Program-made: the position numbers and the translations under genes
Part shown: one piece after another, positions 10,101-17,647 of the stretch
Position numbering within the stretch: position 1 is the stretch's first letter
How the letters are laid out: every line of letters starts with the position of its first letter
The notes under the pieces: generated by a model
Told to the model about the DNA's origin: nothing
Database searches by the model: none
What the model saw: the letters and a program-made list of their open reading frames with translations, nothing else
Assembly (NCBI GenBank): GCA_028285465.1
Contig: JANQPD010000076.1
Span: 1-64,000 of the forward strand
Direction: 5' to 3'
Length of the DNA stretch: 64,000 nucleotides
Origin: Owenweeksia sp.
GTDB lineage: Bacteria > Bacteroidota > Bacteroidia > Flavobacteriales > Schleiferiaceae

Positions 10101-13100
10101 AGCGGTCAGGCTTGAAATCGTAAGGGTATCATTCGTGGCCTGGACTAAAGTTCCCGACCCCAGTGTAAACCCTGCTGCTCCATACTCTACGTTCCAGTTG
10201 GAAGCGCCTCCCGTAGTCCAGAAAACATCTACAGTGGTTAAGCCAATGTTGAAAACACCCAGGCCACTCGGAGGGGTACAACTAGCCGGAGCATATTCAT
10301 CCGCTCCTATATCCGGGGTTGTACCGGAGCGCGTTTCTCCGTCAATGTCAATGGTAACCCCCACAGATGGGTCGGCTACATCATTGGCAATAGTGCCTAA
10401 TACATGAAGGTCAAAAGTTGCATCCACAAAGGCAGGATCACCTTCAAGCGAGTTTACATTACGGGTAGCATCACCAGACTGCCAGGCAGCCAGATCGGCA
10501 TAAGTGGTACTCAATATCTCGAAAGCGTTGGTCCCACCGGAATAATATACATTGTAGTCTATTACGTCATTGGATTTTAGCGCATCCAGCGATTCAAATG
10601 CATAGTCAGCAGTAGAATAGAAAATGTTGTTTTTTATGATCACGGTCGTATCCTGGTCATTAATCGCCATGGCCGGCTCTCCTACGGCATTGTTGTGGTA
10701 TACCTCTACAAATTCAAAATCGCTGAGGTAGATGCCATAATCCGTAGATGAAATAGACATATTGTTGATAACCCTGGAGTTTACAGTGGCTGAGTATCCA
10801 TCATTTCCATCGGTTACGTAAATCCCCCAGTCCGGTGCAACCACGCGATTAGCCAAAACTTCAAAATCATTTACATCCGTTAGGTAGATGCCGTCTCCAC
10901 CCGAGTTATTCAGGCTATCCACATCATTTCCTTCTACCAAAAGGTCCGTTTGTCCATCTACTTCGATGCCGTGGTCATCCTGATTGCGGAAAACATTATT
11001 GATGATCTTATTTCCCAAATTATGCGAGGCAGAAGAAGAGCCTCCGGTCAGGTGTACGCCTGTTTCCCCTCCGGTAATCGTACAATTGCTTATTGTGAGG
11101 TAATTGGCATTATCTCCGGTACTTGTTTCAAAAGAGAGGCTATTACTCGCTACAATACCAATAATATCCGTAGTAGTAGTAACCGGCATTTTAATGTGGC
11201 AGCTGTCTACGGTATTGGAGTCTGCGCTGTTTTCAAGCAAGATTCCCCAGCCATCGCTTGTGCTGTTATTGCTTATCGTCATGTTTCTAATCTCCACATG
11301 ATCGGCTCCGTCAAAATAAATGGTGGGCTCATCCGTGGTAGAGGTATGCGTGATTTCGGCAGTAGAGGCGCTTCCTCCATTAAAAATCACCTTGTTCACA
11401 GCACTTGCCCCGGGTATTTCGGTTAAGACAATGTTTTCGGTGTAGGTTCCGGCAACTACATTAAAGGTAACTGCAGCGGATACTCCACAAGAAGACAAAC
11501 CTGCCAGGGCATCATTGAAGCTGTTAAAGTTAGTGCCTCCGGTAGCCATACCCGGGTTAATCGTATAGGCACCACTAAGCGGTGCCGCACAGGCTGTAGT
11601 AAAGCTAAAAGGGCCTACCCAAGCGGAAACATTACCCACACCACAGCTATCGCGCACATAAAAATCATAATCCGTTTGAGCAGATAATGAGGTCAGCGTT
11701 AGGGTGTCGTTGGTAGCATTAATCATGGTTCCTGCTCCTTGCGTAAAACCAGTGGTTCCGTACTCCACATTCCAATTAGAAGCACCACCGGTAGTCCAGA
11801 AAATATCTGCCGTAGTAGCAGTCAAAGACGTAGCTCCTAAAGCAGAGGGGTCAACACAAGAGGGATTTGAAATGATAAGATTATCGATATACCAGCCATC
11901 CCTTTGCGCCGACCCATCCGACTCCAGGCTAAACCGGATCAGGATAGAGCCCGTAGAAAGACCAGAAAGGTTAAAGGATTCTGTCTTCCACCAGCTGTTT
12001 GAAATGGGTACATCACCAGTGCCCCAATCTGAATAGGAATCTTCGTGGAAATATTCTGATGTGGCATAGTCGGTTGATGCTCCGGTATAATTGGCTGCAG
12101 GTATAACCTGCCAGGTAGCGCCTGCATCCGTGCTATATTCGACATAACACTCATCATAAGTGCCTTCCGTCTTCGCAATCTGATCAAACGTTAAAACAGC
12201 ATTGGGGTAAGTAGATAAGTTAATCGGGTTAGGCAGTGTTAGCCGGTTGGTAGCGTTTGCACTATATTCGTTTCGGATAGAGGTAGTACCTGATGATTTG
12301 GCCGTATCAATTACAAAATCATCTGTATTGCCTGCAGCATTAACAAAATCCGTAAGGGTAGTTTCAAAGTCGTTGGTATAGGTTAAGACTAGGTCCGGCC
12401 CCAGTGTATTGAAGCTAAAAGGGCCCACCCAGGCCGATACATCCCCTACTCCGCAACTGTCGCGCACATAAAAATCGTAGGTAGTTTGTGCGGATAATGA
12501 GGTTAGGGTTATGGTATCATTTGTAGCGTTAATCATGGTTCCTGCTCCCTGAGTAAAACCCGTAGTTCCATACTCTACATTCCAATCGGAAGCCCCACCG
12601 CCAGTCCAGTAAACTTCGGCCGTGGTAGTGGTCGTATTAGCCGTGATAACTCCCAGGGCAGAGGGGACCTGGCAGGATGGAAATCCGTCTACTACTAAAT
12701 CGTCAATATACAGCTCCCACTCGTTTAAAGATATGGCGTGTAAGGCAATATACACCGTTTGCCCTACGTAAGCCGAAAGGTCATAGGTATATTGTTGCCA
12801 ACTGGACGGCGGCCCTACTAAAGTGTCGATGGTTGTAGTGAAGTCTGCAGCAGTATTACCCGTGCTGGACAAAAGCACATTAAACTCTTCTGTAAAGGAA
12901 GCACTTCTGTTTTTAGCATAAAAGGAAAGGCGGTCGCTTACCCCTGCTGTTACTGTAAATTGTGCAGTAACCAAGTAGTCATCATGTGCAGTGGATGCAT
13001 CATAATCGATCCGCGCTACATTTGTGCCGGAGTTGGCACTTCCGGTACCCGGTGCAGACTGAAACCAGGTATTGGCATCTCCATTGTTAATTACACTCCA

Positions 13101-13211
13101 CCCGGTAGGTGGGAACGTGCCTTCAAAGTCTTCTGTAAACTGAGCCAGCAGGCTTTGACCTAAGCCCATGACAAAAGTCAAAAGCCCGGTTAATAGTAAT
13201 TTTCTTTTCAT
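7131..13211 (-). CDS. Giant T9SS-secreted protein with FN3, anchor-J and beta-helix domains
   Basis: This 2026-residue protein begins with a Sec signal (MKRKLLLTGLLTFVMG...LLAQ) and ends with a type A T9SS sorting domain over about the last 80 residues (YPNPAKGAFYV ... GVYNVKV). In between: three jelly-roll (choice-of-anchor J) domains near 25-178, 276-450 and 1070-1235; four FN3-like repeats near 182-269, 454-540, 979-1066 and 1238-1325; a right-handed beta-helix near 545-975 rich in N-N-x-I turns; and two Cys-containing Ig-like repeats (around LAFCDNGGTVDMSTFL and DTLCDTSAVVDLSTYL). No catalytic motif was recognised. The domains suggest a surface adhesin or glycan-binding protein. It is monocistronic with its own terminator. 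Confidence 0.9.
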   Translation of the reverse strand: MKRKLLLTGLLTFVMGLGQSLLAQFTEDFEGTFPPTGWSVINNGDANTWFQSAPGTGSANSGTNVARIDYDASTAHDDYLVTAQFTVTAGVSDRLSFYAKNRSASFTEEFNVLLSSTGNTAADFTTTIDTLVGPPSSWQQYTYDLSAYVGQTVYIALHAISLNEWELYIDDLVVDGFPSCQVPSALGVITANTTTTTAEVYWTGGGASDWNVEYGTTGFTQGAGTMINATNDTITLTSLSAQTTYDFYVRDSCGVGDVSAWVGPFSFNTLGPDLVLTYTNDFETTLTDFVNAAGNTDDFVIDTAKSSGTTSIRNEYSANATNRLTLPNPINLSTYPNAVLTFDQIAKTEGTYDECYVEYSTDAGATWQVIPAANYTGASTDYATSEYFHEDSYSDWGTGDVPISNSWWKTESFNLSGLSTGSILIRFSLESDGSAQRDGWYIDNLIISNPSCVDPSALGATSLTATTADIFWTTGGASNWNVEYGTTGFTQGAGTMINATNDTLTLTSLSAQTDYDFYVRDSCGVGNVSAWVGPFSFTTACAAPLSGAYTINPGMATGGTNFNSFNDALAGLSSCGVSAAVTFNVVAGTYTENIVLTEIPGASAVNKVIFNGGSASTAEITHTSTTDEPTIYFDGADHVEIRNMTISNNSTSDGWGILLENSADSNTVDSCHIKMPVTTTTDIIGIVASNSLSFETSTGDNANYLTISNCTITGGETGVHLTGGSSSASHNLGNKIINNVFRNQDDHGIEVDGQTDLLVEGNDVDSLNNSGGDGIYLTDVNDFEVLANRVVAPDWGIYVTDGNDGYSATVNSRVINNMSISSTDYGIYLSDFEFVEVYHNNAVGEPAMAINDQDTTVIIKNNIFYSTADYAFESLDALKSNDVIDYNVYYSGGTNAFEILSTTYADLAAWQSGDATRNVNSLEGDPAFVDATFDLHVLGTIANDVADPSVGVTIDIDGETRSGTTPDIGADEYAPASCTPPSGLGVFNIGLTTVDVFWTTGGASNWNVEYGAAGFTLGSGTLVQATNDTLTISSLTAATMYDFYVQDSCGVGDVSGWVGPFSFVTSCAPFTAPYSQNFDGAAAQDPFGGIACWSVTGPGANDIELNDSPDAGVDPAPSLPNSVELNDGDFGGGDTAILVSPQFSDLPSGLNQIRFKAAFEDGGQELYIGVMSDPLVASTLVILDTVTNSTADVYTEFTIPLDNTTAIGTAEYVAFVHGTDIWEVYVDDFFYEALPACPDPTALGVTNITATSADIFWTTGGASNWNVEYGPAGFAFGTGTPMAATNDTLSLSSLTAGTGYEFYVQDSCGLGNVSTWVGPFAFATSCASFASNVANDSICTPGLTGFNTTLGSNLVLLNGANQVVFSDDDTLSFFTSNDTTVSVIEAAYGGLTGNVGPLTSIAASGFGNFSNGQWITVMDTIRIDSMTVRANGEVTAAVRISLDDSGNTELQRSAEFTTGTTTGDYQVPVGLVLTPGVYFMNVDFISGAGQLFRSTAGASYPYTLAGLMSIDSTNFSSQARIYYTFDLVVSKMCMGTAQTVTSYIISLSAGNGSTLAFCDNGGTVDMSTFLTADAATGGTWGGTGLGGSLTGSILDPVALAGNYTLYYTVPGIAGCPADTAFFDIQVDACASCAGLLAPVLTGDTTCGPGTATLSGVTSASDILWTDANDDFIAYGDSVDVPITVTSTFKAQSVLSNGPGAVVGPGLNISANAYPTGNFTNGQFITAHQDVRIDSATFAVNGALDFVVAILDPTRTDTLQVSKLVSFAGADTSQKEVGIFLAAGTYFMGVIPISGTGILWRPTAGASYPYGVPNLLTADSSDFGPTRYYYVYEMIVSGACISTADSVQGVVEATLNAGTDAADTLCDTSAVVDLSTYLGGGVTAGGTWVDVNSSGGLTGSNFDPSAVTAGATYDFRYEVSGAACPDDDATVSIYVEDCDISLDEHELSTVTLYPNPAKGAFYVEDMDKNSQKLDVEILAIDGRLLRSYNFSNTGRQEIGISDLAAGVYNVKVSSEKGFKVFRVVFQD
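9237..12668 (-). repeat. Four FN3-like repeats inside the giant T9SS gene
   Basis: Repeat copies lie at 12405-12668, 11592-11852, 10014-10277 and 9237-9500. Each encodes ALG...WTTGGASNWNVEYG, an NDT.T.SLTA block and DSCGVG.VS.WVGPF. Copies one and two are nearly identical in protein (NVEYGTTGFTQGAGTMINAT in both) and very similar in DNA, showing recent duplication or conversion. Confidence 0.85.
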
Positions 13212-13340
13212 ACTAATCTATTTGTTATCTCCTCATTTAAAAGAAGGAGAAATTTAACATTTAATTAGCCTCTAAGAAAAGTTTTGTTAAAAAATTAACC
13301 GCAAAAAGGACTAGCGCATTGCTTTACAGACAAATACACT

Positions 13341-13931
13341 TTACTTAAGCTTTTGCCAGGGTTTGTATATAGCTGAGTTTTCGGGCCTGTTTTCTTCTTT
13401 TTTCAACAAGGGCGTACATTCTTTCAGGCTTTCGAAACACTCCCGGGGAAGTTTTTGATATAGTTTAGTGCCCTCTGTTTTCCAGGCAATCATTTCATCG
13501 CTTAGCTGTTTTACGATCTTAGCCGGATTGCCCACTACCAGGCTACGCGGGGGAATCTTTGTTTCTGCCTTGACAAAAGAAAGGGCGCCTACAATGGATT
13601 CTTCTCCCAGTTCTACATTGTCCATAAGCACGGCATTCATACCTACCAGGCAATTCCTGCCGATCTGTGCTCCGTGTATAATGGCCCCGTGCCCGATATG
13701 CGCAGACTCCTGCAAGGTGATCGAAACACCGGGAAACATATGAACGGTACAATTCTCCTGCACATTACAGCCGTCTTCGATGGTGATGCGGCCCCAATCC
13801 CCGCGTATAGCGGCTCCGGGCCCCACGTATACATCCTTGCCGATGAGCACATCTCCGATCACCGCAGCGGTTTTATGAATAAACGAACTGGGGTGGATCA
13901 CCGGCTTTATGCCTTTAAACTCGTAAATCAT
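13341..13931 (-). CDS. paaY: PaaY, left-handed beta-helix thioesterase / carbonic anhydrase-like
   Basis: This 196-residue protein is built of hexapeptide repeats (IGDVLIGKDVYVGPGAAIRG onward) forming a left-handed beta-helix trimer. Histidines in VHMFPG, SAHIGHGAIIHG match the zinc ligands of the gamma-carbonic anhydrase/PaaY family. PaaY hydrolyses 2-hydroxycyclohepta-dienecarboxyl-CoA, a dead-end product of phenylacetate degradation, releasing CoA. The length equals PaaY (about 196-200) and exceeds YrdA-type proteins (about 170-180); the C-terminal helix with ECFESLKEC is PaaY-like. Together with paaJ and paaI nearby this favours PaaY over a generic gamma-carbonic anhydrase. Confidence 0.85.
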   Translation of the reverse strand: MIYEFKGIKPVIHPSSFIHKTAAVIGDVLIGKDVYVGPGAAIRGDWGRITIEDGCNVQENCTVHMFPGVSITLQESAHIGHGAIIHGAQIGRNCLVGMNAVLMDNVELGEESIVGALSFVKAETKIPPRSLVVGNPAKIVKQLSDEMIAWKTEGTKLYQKLPRECFESLKECTPLLKKEENRPENSAIYKPWQKLK

Positions 13932-13978
13932 GGTTTCGATGCTTTAGCATAAGTTCGTTGAATCGAGAAGCTATTGGT

Positions 13979-14584
13979 TTAGCTCCTGTATTTATCGTTT
14001 AACCCGAGGCCTTTTTCCAGCAGTCCCATTGCTTTTTGCAATCTGCGTTCTTTGGTAGCTTGTTGCTTCGCGCTTTCAATGTGTTCTATGTACTCCCGTT
14101 TTTTATAATCCGTAAGGCCCTCAAACGTTTCTTGTGCACGCGGGTTGTTTTCCAGTGCTTCATTTAAAAGCGCAGAGTGCTCGTACTTACCGGAACGCTG
14201 ATTAAAGCCCTGTACTTGTTCTCCTGTTTCATTTTTCTCTACGGCTTCCAACACCAGGTCGCGAAGCGCGGTTTCGTTGAGCATTTCCGGGCTGGTAAGT
14301 ATGTATTTACGCATAGATTTGGTGTCTTCCGAAGAAGCTTCCAAGACGCGGTGCTTATCCTGCAATAAGGCCCCTTTATGAAACCAAATGGCCGCATGGT
14401 TTTTAAACGCTACCAGGGTAATCATCACTCCTTTATACTCCAATGAGGGCGCTCCCCATTTTATTTTTTCTTCGATTTGTGGAGCGGTGCCTTTGATCAC
14501 GGCATACGCCTTCATTAAAATTGGGTGCGCGAGAGTCCCTTCTATATGCTTAAAATAAGCGCTTACTGTTTTGGGTTTAGGCAT
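13979..14584 (-). CDS. YdeI/OmpD-associated family protein (DUF1801 plus OmdA-like tail)
   Basis: This 201-residue cytoplasmic protein has an N-terminal DUF1801 fold (about 1-120, with EEKIKWGAPSLEYKGVMITLVAF and a HAAIWFHKG block) and a C-terminal helical bacteriocin-protection segment typical of YdeI (about 130-190: LLNEALENNPRAQETFEGLTDYKKREYIEHIESAKQQATKERRL). Proteins of this family have been linked loosely to stress or peptide tolerance, but the biochemical role is unknown. It sits between paaY and paaJ on the same strand; nothing ties it to phenylacetate metabolism, and it looks like a passenger. Confidence 0.8.
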   Translation of the reverse strand: MPKPKTVSAYFKHIEGTLAHPILMKAYAVIKGTAPQIEEKIKWGAPSLEYKGVMITLVAFKNHAAIWFHKGALLQDKHRVLEASSEDTKSMRKYILTSPEMLNETALRDLVLEAVEKNETGEQVQGFNQRSGKYEHSALLNEALENNPRAQETFEGLTDYKKREYIEHIESAKQQATKERRLQKAMGLLEKGLGLNDKYRS

Positions 14585-14622
14585 ATGTATATGATTTTAA
14601 GTTCTCTTCCCACCTTTTTCGT

Positions 14623-15831
14623 TTACGCCCTTTCCAACACTACTGCATACCCTTGTCCTACTCCAATGCACATGGTACAAAGGGCATATCTTTTCCCGCT
14701 TTCCAGCAGTTGAAGAGCTGCCGTTTGCAAAAGCCGGGCGCCACTCATTCCCAGCGGGTGCCCAAGGGCGATGGCCCCTCCATTGGGGTTAATGCGCGGA
14801 TCGTCATCGGCCAGGCCCATTTTACGTGTACAAGCCAGTACCTGGGCGGCAAAGGCCTCGTTGAGCTCCAGCACATCCATATCTGCCAGGGTAAGCCCTG
14901 CTTTTTTAAGGGCAATCTCGCTTGCATATACCGGGCCTATACCCATAACACGCGGTTCTACACCTGCCACGCCCATAGACACCATACTGGCCATAGGCTT
15001 TAAACCGTGTGCCTTCATACCTGCCTCAGAGGCTATCAGTAGAGCGCCTGCTCCGTCATTCAGGCCGGAGGCATTTCCTGCTGTTACCGTGCCTCCTTCT
15101 TTCCTGAAAGCCGGGCGTAGCTTAGCCAGCACTTCCGTGGTGGTGTTGGGGCGAATAAACTCATCCCGGTCAAACACCAACGGGTCTTTTTTTCTTTGCG
15201 GGATGCGCACCGCTGTAATTTCTTTTGCCAGCCTGCCGCTCTCTTGTGCTTCAGTAGCTTTCTTCTGGCTCCAGTACGCAAACTTATCCTGGTCTTCGCG
15301 GCTAATCCCGAATTGATCTACCAGGTTTTCTGCTGTTTCGCCCATCGCGTCTGTACCAAAACGCTTGAACATTTCGGGGTTTACAAAACGCCAGCCGAAG
15401 CTGCTGTCGTACATTTTTGAATCTGTACCGTAGGCCTTGCTCGGTTTACTCATTACGTAAGGAGCCCTGGTCATATGTTCTATTCCCCCGGCTACAAACA
15501 CCTCCCCATCTCCGTTCCGGATGGCGCGCATGGCTTGTGCACCCGCGCTCATCCCCGAAGCACAAAGGCGGTTCACGGTTTCTCCGGGTACGGTAAAGGG
15601 CAGGCCTGCCAGCAGCAACGCCATGCGCGCCACGTTGCGGTTGTCTTCTCCGGCCTGGTTGGCGCATCCCATTATTACATCGGCAATAGCGGAGGGGTCC
15701 ATAGAGGTATTGCGAGCCATTAACTCCCTGATCACGTGAGCGGCCAGGTCATCGGCCCGTACGGCCGACAAGCTGCCTCCAAAATTGCCTATGGGGGTGC
15801 GTACGGCATCAACAATATATGCTTCTTTCAT
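14623..15831 (-). CDS. paaJ: 3-oxoadipyl-CoA / 3-oxo-5,6-dehydrosuberyl-CoA thiolase
   Basis: This 402-residue thiolase has all active-site residues: nucleophile C90 in NRLCASGM, H358 in GGAIALGHPLGMSG and acid/base C388 in CTMCIGVGQG. It releases acetyl-CoA from 3-oxo-5,6-dehydrosuberyl-CoA and again from 3-oxoadipyl-CoA at the end of the phenylacetate route. The GIEHMTRAPYVMSKP and FGWRFVNPEMF segments are typical of the PaaJ/PcaF branch rather than acetoacetyl-CoA thiolases. It lies 20 nt downstream of paaI in the same operon. Since no other aromatic-ring genes are present, PaaJ is preferred over PcaF. Confidence 0.9.
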   Translation of the reverse strand: MKEAYIVDAVRTPIGNFGGSLSAVRADDLAAHVIRELMARNTSMDPSAIADVIMGCANQAGEDNRNVARMALLLAGLPFTVPGETVNRLCASGMSAGAQAMRAIRNGDGEVFVAGGIEHMTRAPYVMSKPSKAYGTDSKMYDSSFGWRFVNPEMFKRFGTDAMGETAENLVDQFGISREDQDKFAYWSQKKATEAQESGRLAKEITAVRIPQRKKDPLVFDRDEFIRPNTTTEVLAKLRPAFRKEGGTVTAGNASGLNDGAGALLIASEAGMKAHGLKPMASMVSMGVAGVEPRVMGIGPVYASEIALKKAGLTLADMDVLELNEAFAAQVLACTRKMGLADDDPRINPNGGAIALGHPLGMSGARLLQTAALQLLESGKRYALCTMCIGVGQGYAVVLERA

Positions 15832-15851
15832 GTATGCTGTATTTTGTTTTT

Positions 15852-16259
15852 TTAAGTCCAGGGTTTTGAGGTACGGTAAACGGTTCCCTTAAAATCCGCT
15901 ACCGTTTCCTCGTTTTGGTTGGTAACCGTCATCTGATATACGGCTATTTTCCGGTTAAGGGAAACCTCCTTGGCTACTACCGTTAAAACGTCTCCTGCTT
16001 CTATTTTTTTGAGGTGGGAAATGCTGGTTTCGATGCTCATGCTTTGTATGCCGTGGCTGTTCGCGGCAAAGGCGAGTGCGCTATCTGCCAGTGAGTAACT
16101 GATGCCCCCGTGCGCAATGCCAAAACCATTGGTCATTTCCTGGCGAACGGTCATCTGCAAACTACAGGCACCCTGTTTTACTTCCCGCACTTTTATACCC
16201 AGCCACTGGCTAAAGGCATCGTTCGTATACATCTTCTCTACTATTTCGCCCGGGTTCAT
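15852..16259 (-). CDS. paaI: PaaI hotdog-fold acyl-CoA thioesterase
   Basis: This 135-residue single hotdog domain has the HGG-x-h-x(6)-D motif of PaaI: H50-G51-G52 and catalytic D59 in HGGISYSLADSALAFA. The nucleophile-orienting segment NGFGIAHGG is also present. PaaI hydrolyses phenylacetyl-CoA derivatives and relieves CoA trapping when the pathway stalls. Its ATG overlaps the stop of the upstream unknown gene by 4 nt and paaJ follows after 20 nt, so the three form one operon. Confidence 0.9.
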   Translation of the reverse strand: MNPGEIVEKMYTNDAFSQWLGIKVREVKQGACSLQMTVRQEMTNGFGIAHGGISYSLADSALAFAANSHGIQSMSIETSISHLKKIEAGDVLTVVAKEVSLNRKIAVYQMTVTNQNEETVADFKGTVYRTSKPWT

Positions 16260-16750
16260 TCCTGCTCTCCTATTTCAGCGGCCGCAGAGCGTTCTACCAA
16301 TGCAATAATGGTATCCAAAGCAACGGCAAAACTCTCCTGTGCTTCGTAATCGGCTTCTGCCAACCGGCTTTTGAAAAGAGCATAATTGCGCAGGTCTTCG
16401 AACACTTTTGGACTTGCGCTGATCTGCTCAACGATCAAAGTGCCATCTACTTCCCGTTTTTGCGTTTCATATACTTCCAGGCGTTCATGGATCACTTCGT
16501 CTACCAGTTGGTGCGATACCATATGAACGGGGATGCCTGCCGATACAAAGGCATTGATCAAAACTACCGTGGCTCCTACCAGGGCTTCGTGCTCGCTGTC
16601 GCTGAAGTCATCCGCCAAGTTGGTGATAAACCCCATAAGTACGGGCTGGTCATCCATGATCTGCAACAGCAATGCTCCCTGCTCATCGGCCTTCATCGCC
16701 TCATAATCCGCTATGGTTTCTGCTATGAAGTCTTTGTTCTGGTGTTTCAT
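16256..16750 (-). CDS. Uncharacterised helical protein, first gene of the paaI-paaJ operon
   Basis: I do not recognise this 164-residue family. It is acidic, almost entirely predicted helix, and has no signal, membrane segment or cysteine cluster. Segments such as LLLQIMDDQPVLMGFITNLADDFSD and EHEALVGATVVLINAFVSAG suggest a compact helical bundle; a C-terminal segment (FAVALDTIIALVERSAAAE) is also helical. It overlaps paaI by 4 nt (ATGA), so its product is made alongside the thioesterase. A TACCTTTG promoter-like element lies only 4 nt before its ATG. Its place at the head of a catabolic operon suggests an accessory role in the pathway, but this is inference from position alone. Confidence 0.7.
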   Translation of the reverse strand: MKHQNKDFIAETIADYEAMKADEQGALLLQIMDDQPVLMGFITNLADDFSDSEHEALVGATVVLINAFVSAGIPVHMVSHQLVDEVIHERLEVYETQKREVDGTLIVEQISASPKVFEDLRNYALFKSRLAEADYEAQESFAVALDTIIALVERSAAAEIGEQE

Positions 16751-16754
16751 CCGG

Positions 16755-16762
16755 CAAAGGTA
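16755..16762 (-). promoter_or_regulatory. Candidate -7 element (TACCTTTG) of the paaI-paaJ operon
   Basis: A full match to TAnnTTTG on the minus strand ends 4 nt before the ATG at 16750. Transcription from it would begin at or next to the start codon, giving a leaderless or nearly leaderless message. Confidence 0.45.
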
Positions 16763-16864
16763 AACCTTTGAAATTCGAAAAAACGCGCGGCTTTAATGCT
16801 TCATTTAAACCGCCTATGTCCCTTGTGTCAAAACACCTTGAGATCTTCTTTCCAGGTTGCTCTG

Positions 16865-17611
16865 CTAGGCTTCTGTGCCGGCTTCACTCTGGGGCCTTAC
16901 TTTGTTTACAAAGAAGTCTTCCAGTTCTTTTAGTGTTTCTGAGGTCGTTTGGATGTCTTTCACAATAAACCCGTGATCCAGGATTACGATGCGCTGGCAA
17001 AACTCGGTAACGTGCCCCAGGTCGTGGCTCGATATAAGCATGGTCATGCCCGTTTCTTCATCCAGCCTTTTCAATTGATCGCGCAATTGGTATTGCGTTG
17101 AAGGGTCGAGATTGGCGAAGGGTTCATCCAGCACCAGTATTTCAGGGCCAGCCAGCAAGGCGCCTACTATGCCCACTTTTTTTTGGTTGCCCTTGGAAAG
17201 GTCGCGTATGTATTTCTTTCTCCCCAGGATCTCCCCCTTAAAAAAATCTTCATAGATGCTCAGCAACTCTTTTAGCTCATTGCTACCCAGCCCATGCAGT
17301 TTTGCTATAAAAGCAAAATACTCATCCGGAGTTAAATAATCGATAAGAAAGCCCTCGTCAATAAAACTCCCCGTAAAGTTTTTCCAGGCTTCGCTTTTGG
17401 CTACTTCAATGCCTTTGATGCTCACCTGGCCGCTATCCGGCAAAATAAGGTCGAGCAGGCAGCGATACAGGGTGGTTTTCCCTGCTCCGTTGTTTCCTAC
17501 CAGGCCAAAGCTTTGCCCTGCTTCCAAAGAAAGCTGTTGAATATCCAGTACCGTTTCGCCATTGTAGACTTTTTTCAGGTTGGAGATTGAAATGATATGA
17601 TCCATAATCAC
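16865..17611 (-). CDS. ABC transporter ATP-binding protein
   Basis: This 248-residue ATPase shows Walker A (GNNGAGKTT, about 37-45), the signature LSKGNQKKVG, Walker B with EILVLDEPFANLD and the switch histidine in ISSHD. The ATG at 17605 (MDHIISISNLKK) is an alternative start to the one at 17611. It powers the integral-membrane partner encoded 36 nt upstream, which is a DUF5687 permease. The pair resembles other two-gene Bacteroidota exporters whose substrate is unknown. Both genes sit inside the phenylacetate region without a clear metabolic link. Confidence 0.9.
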   Translation of the reverse strand: MIMDHIISISNLKKVYNGETVLDIQQLSLEAGQSFGLVGNNGAGKTTLYRCLLDLILPDSGQVSIKGIEVAKSEAWKNFTGSFIDEGFLIDYLTPDEYFAFIAKLHGLGSNELKELLSIYEDFFKGEILGRKKYIRDLSKGNQKKVGIVGALLAGPEILVLDEPFANLDPSTQYQLRDQLKRLDEETGMTMLISSHDLGHVTEFCQRIVILDHGFIVKDIQTTSETLKELEDFFVNKVRPQSEAGTEA

Positions 17612-17647
17612 GTGATTTTTTGTTTGTAATGTGCTGACTGAAAGGGT

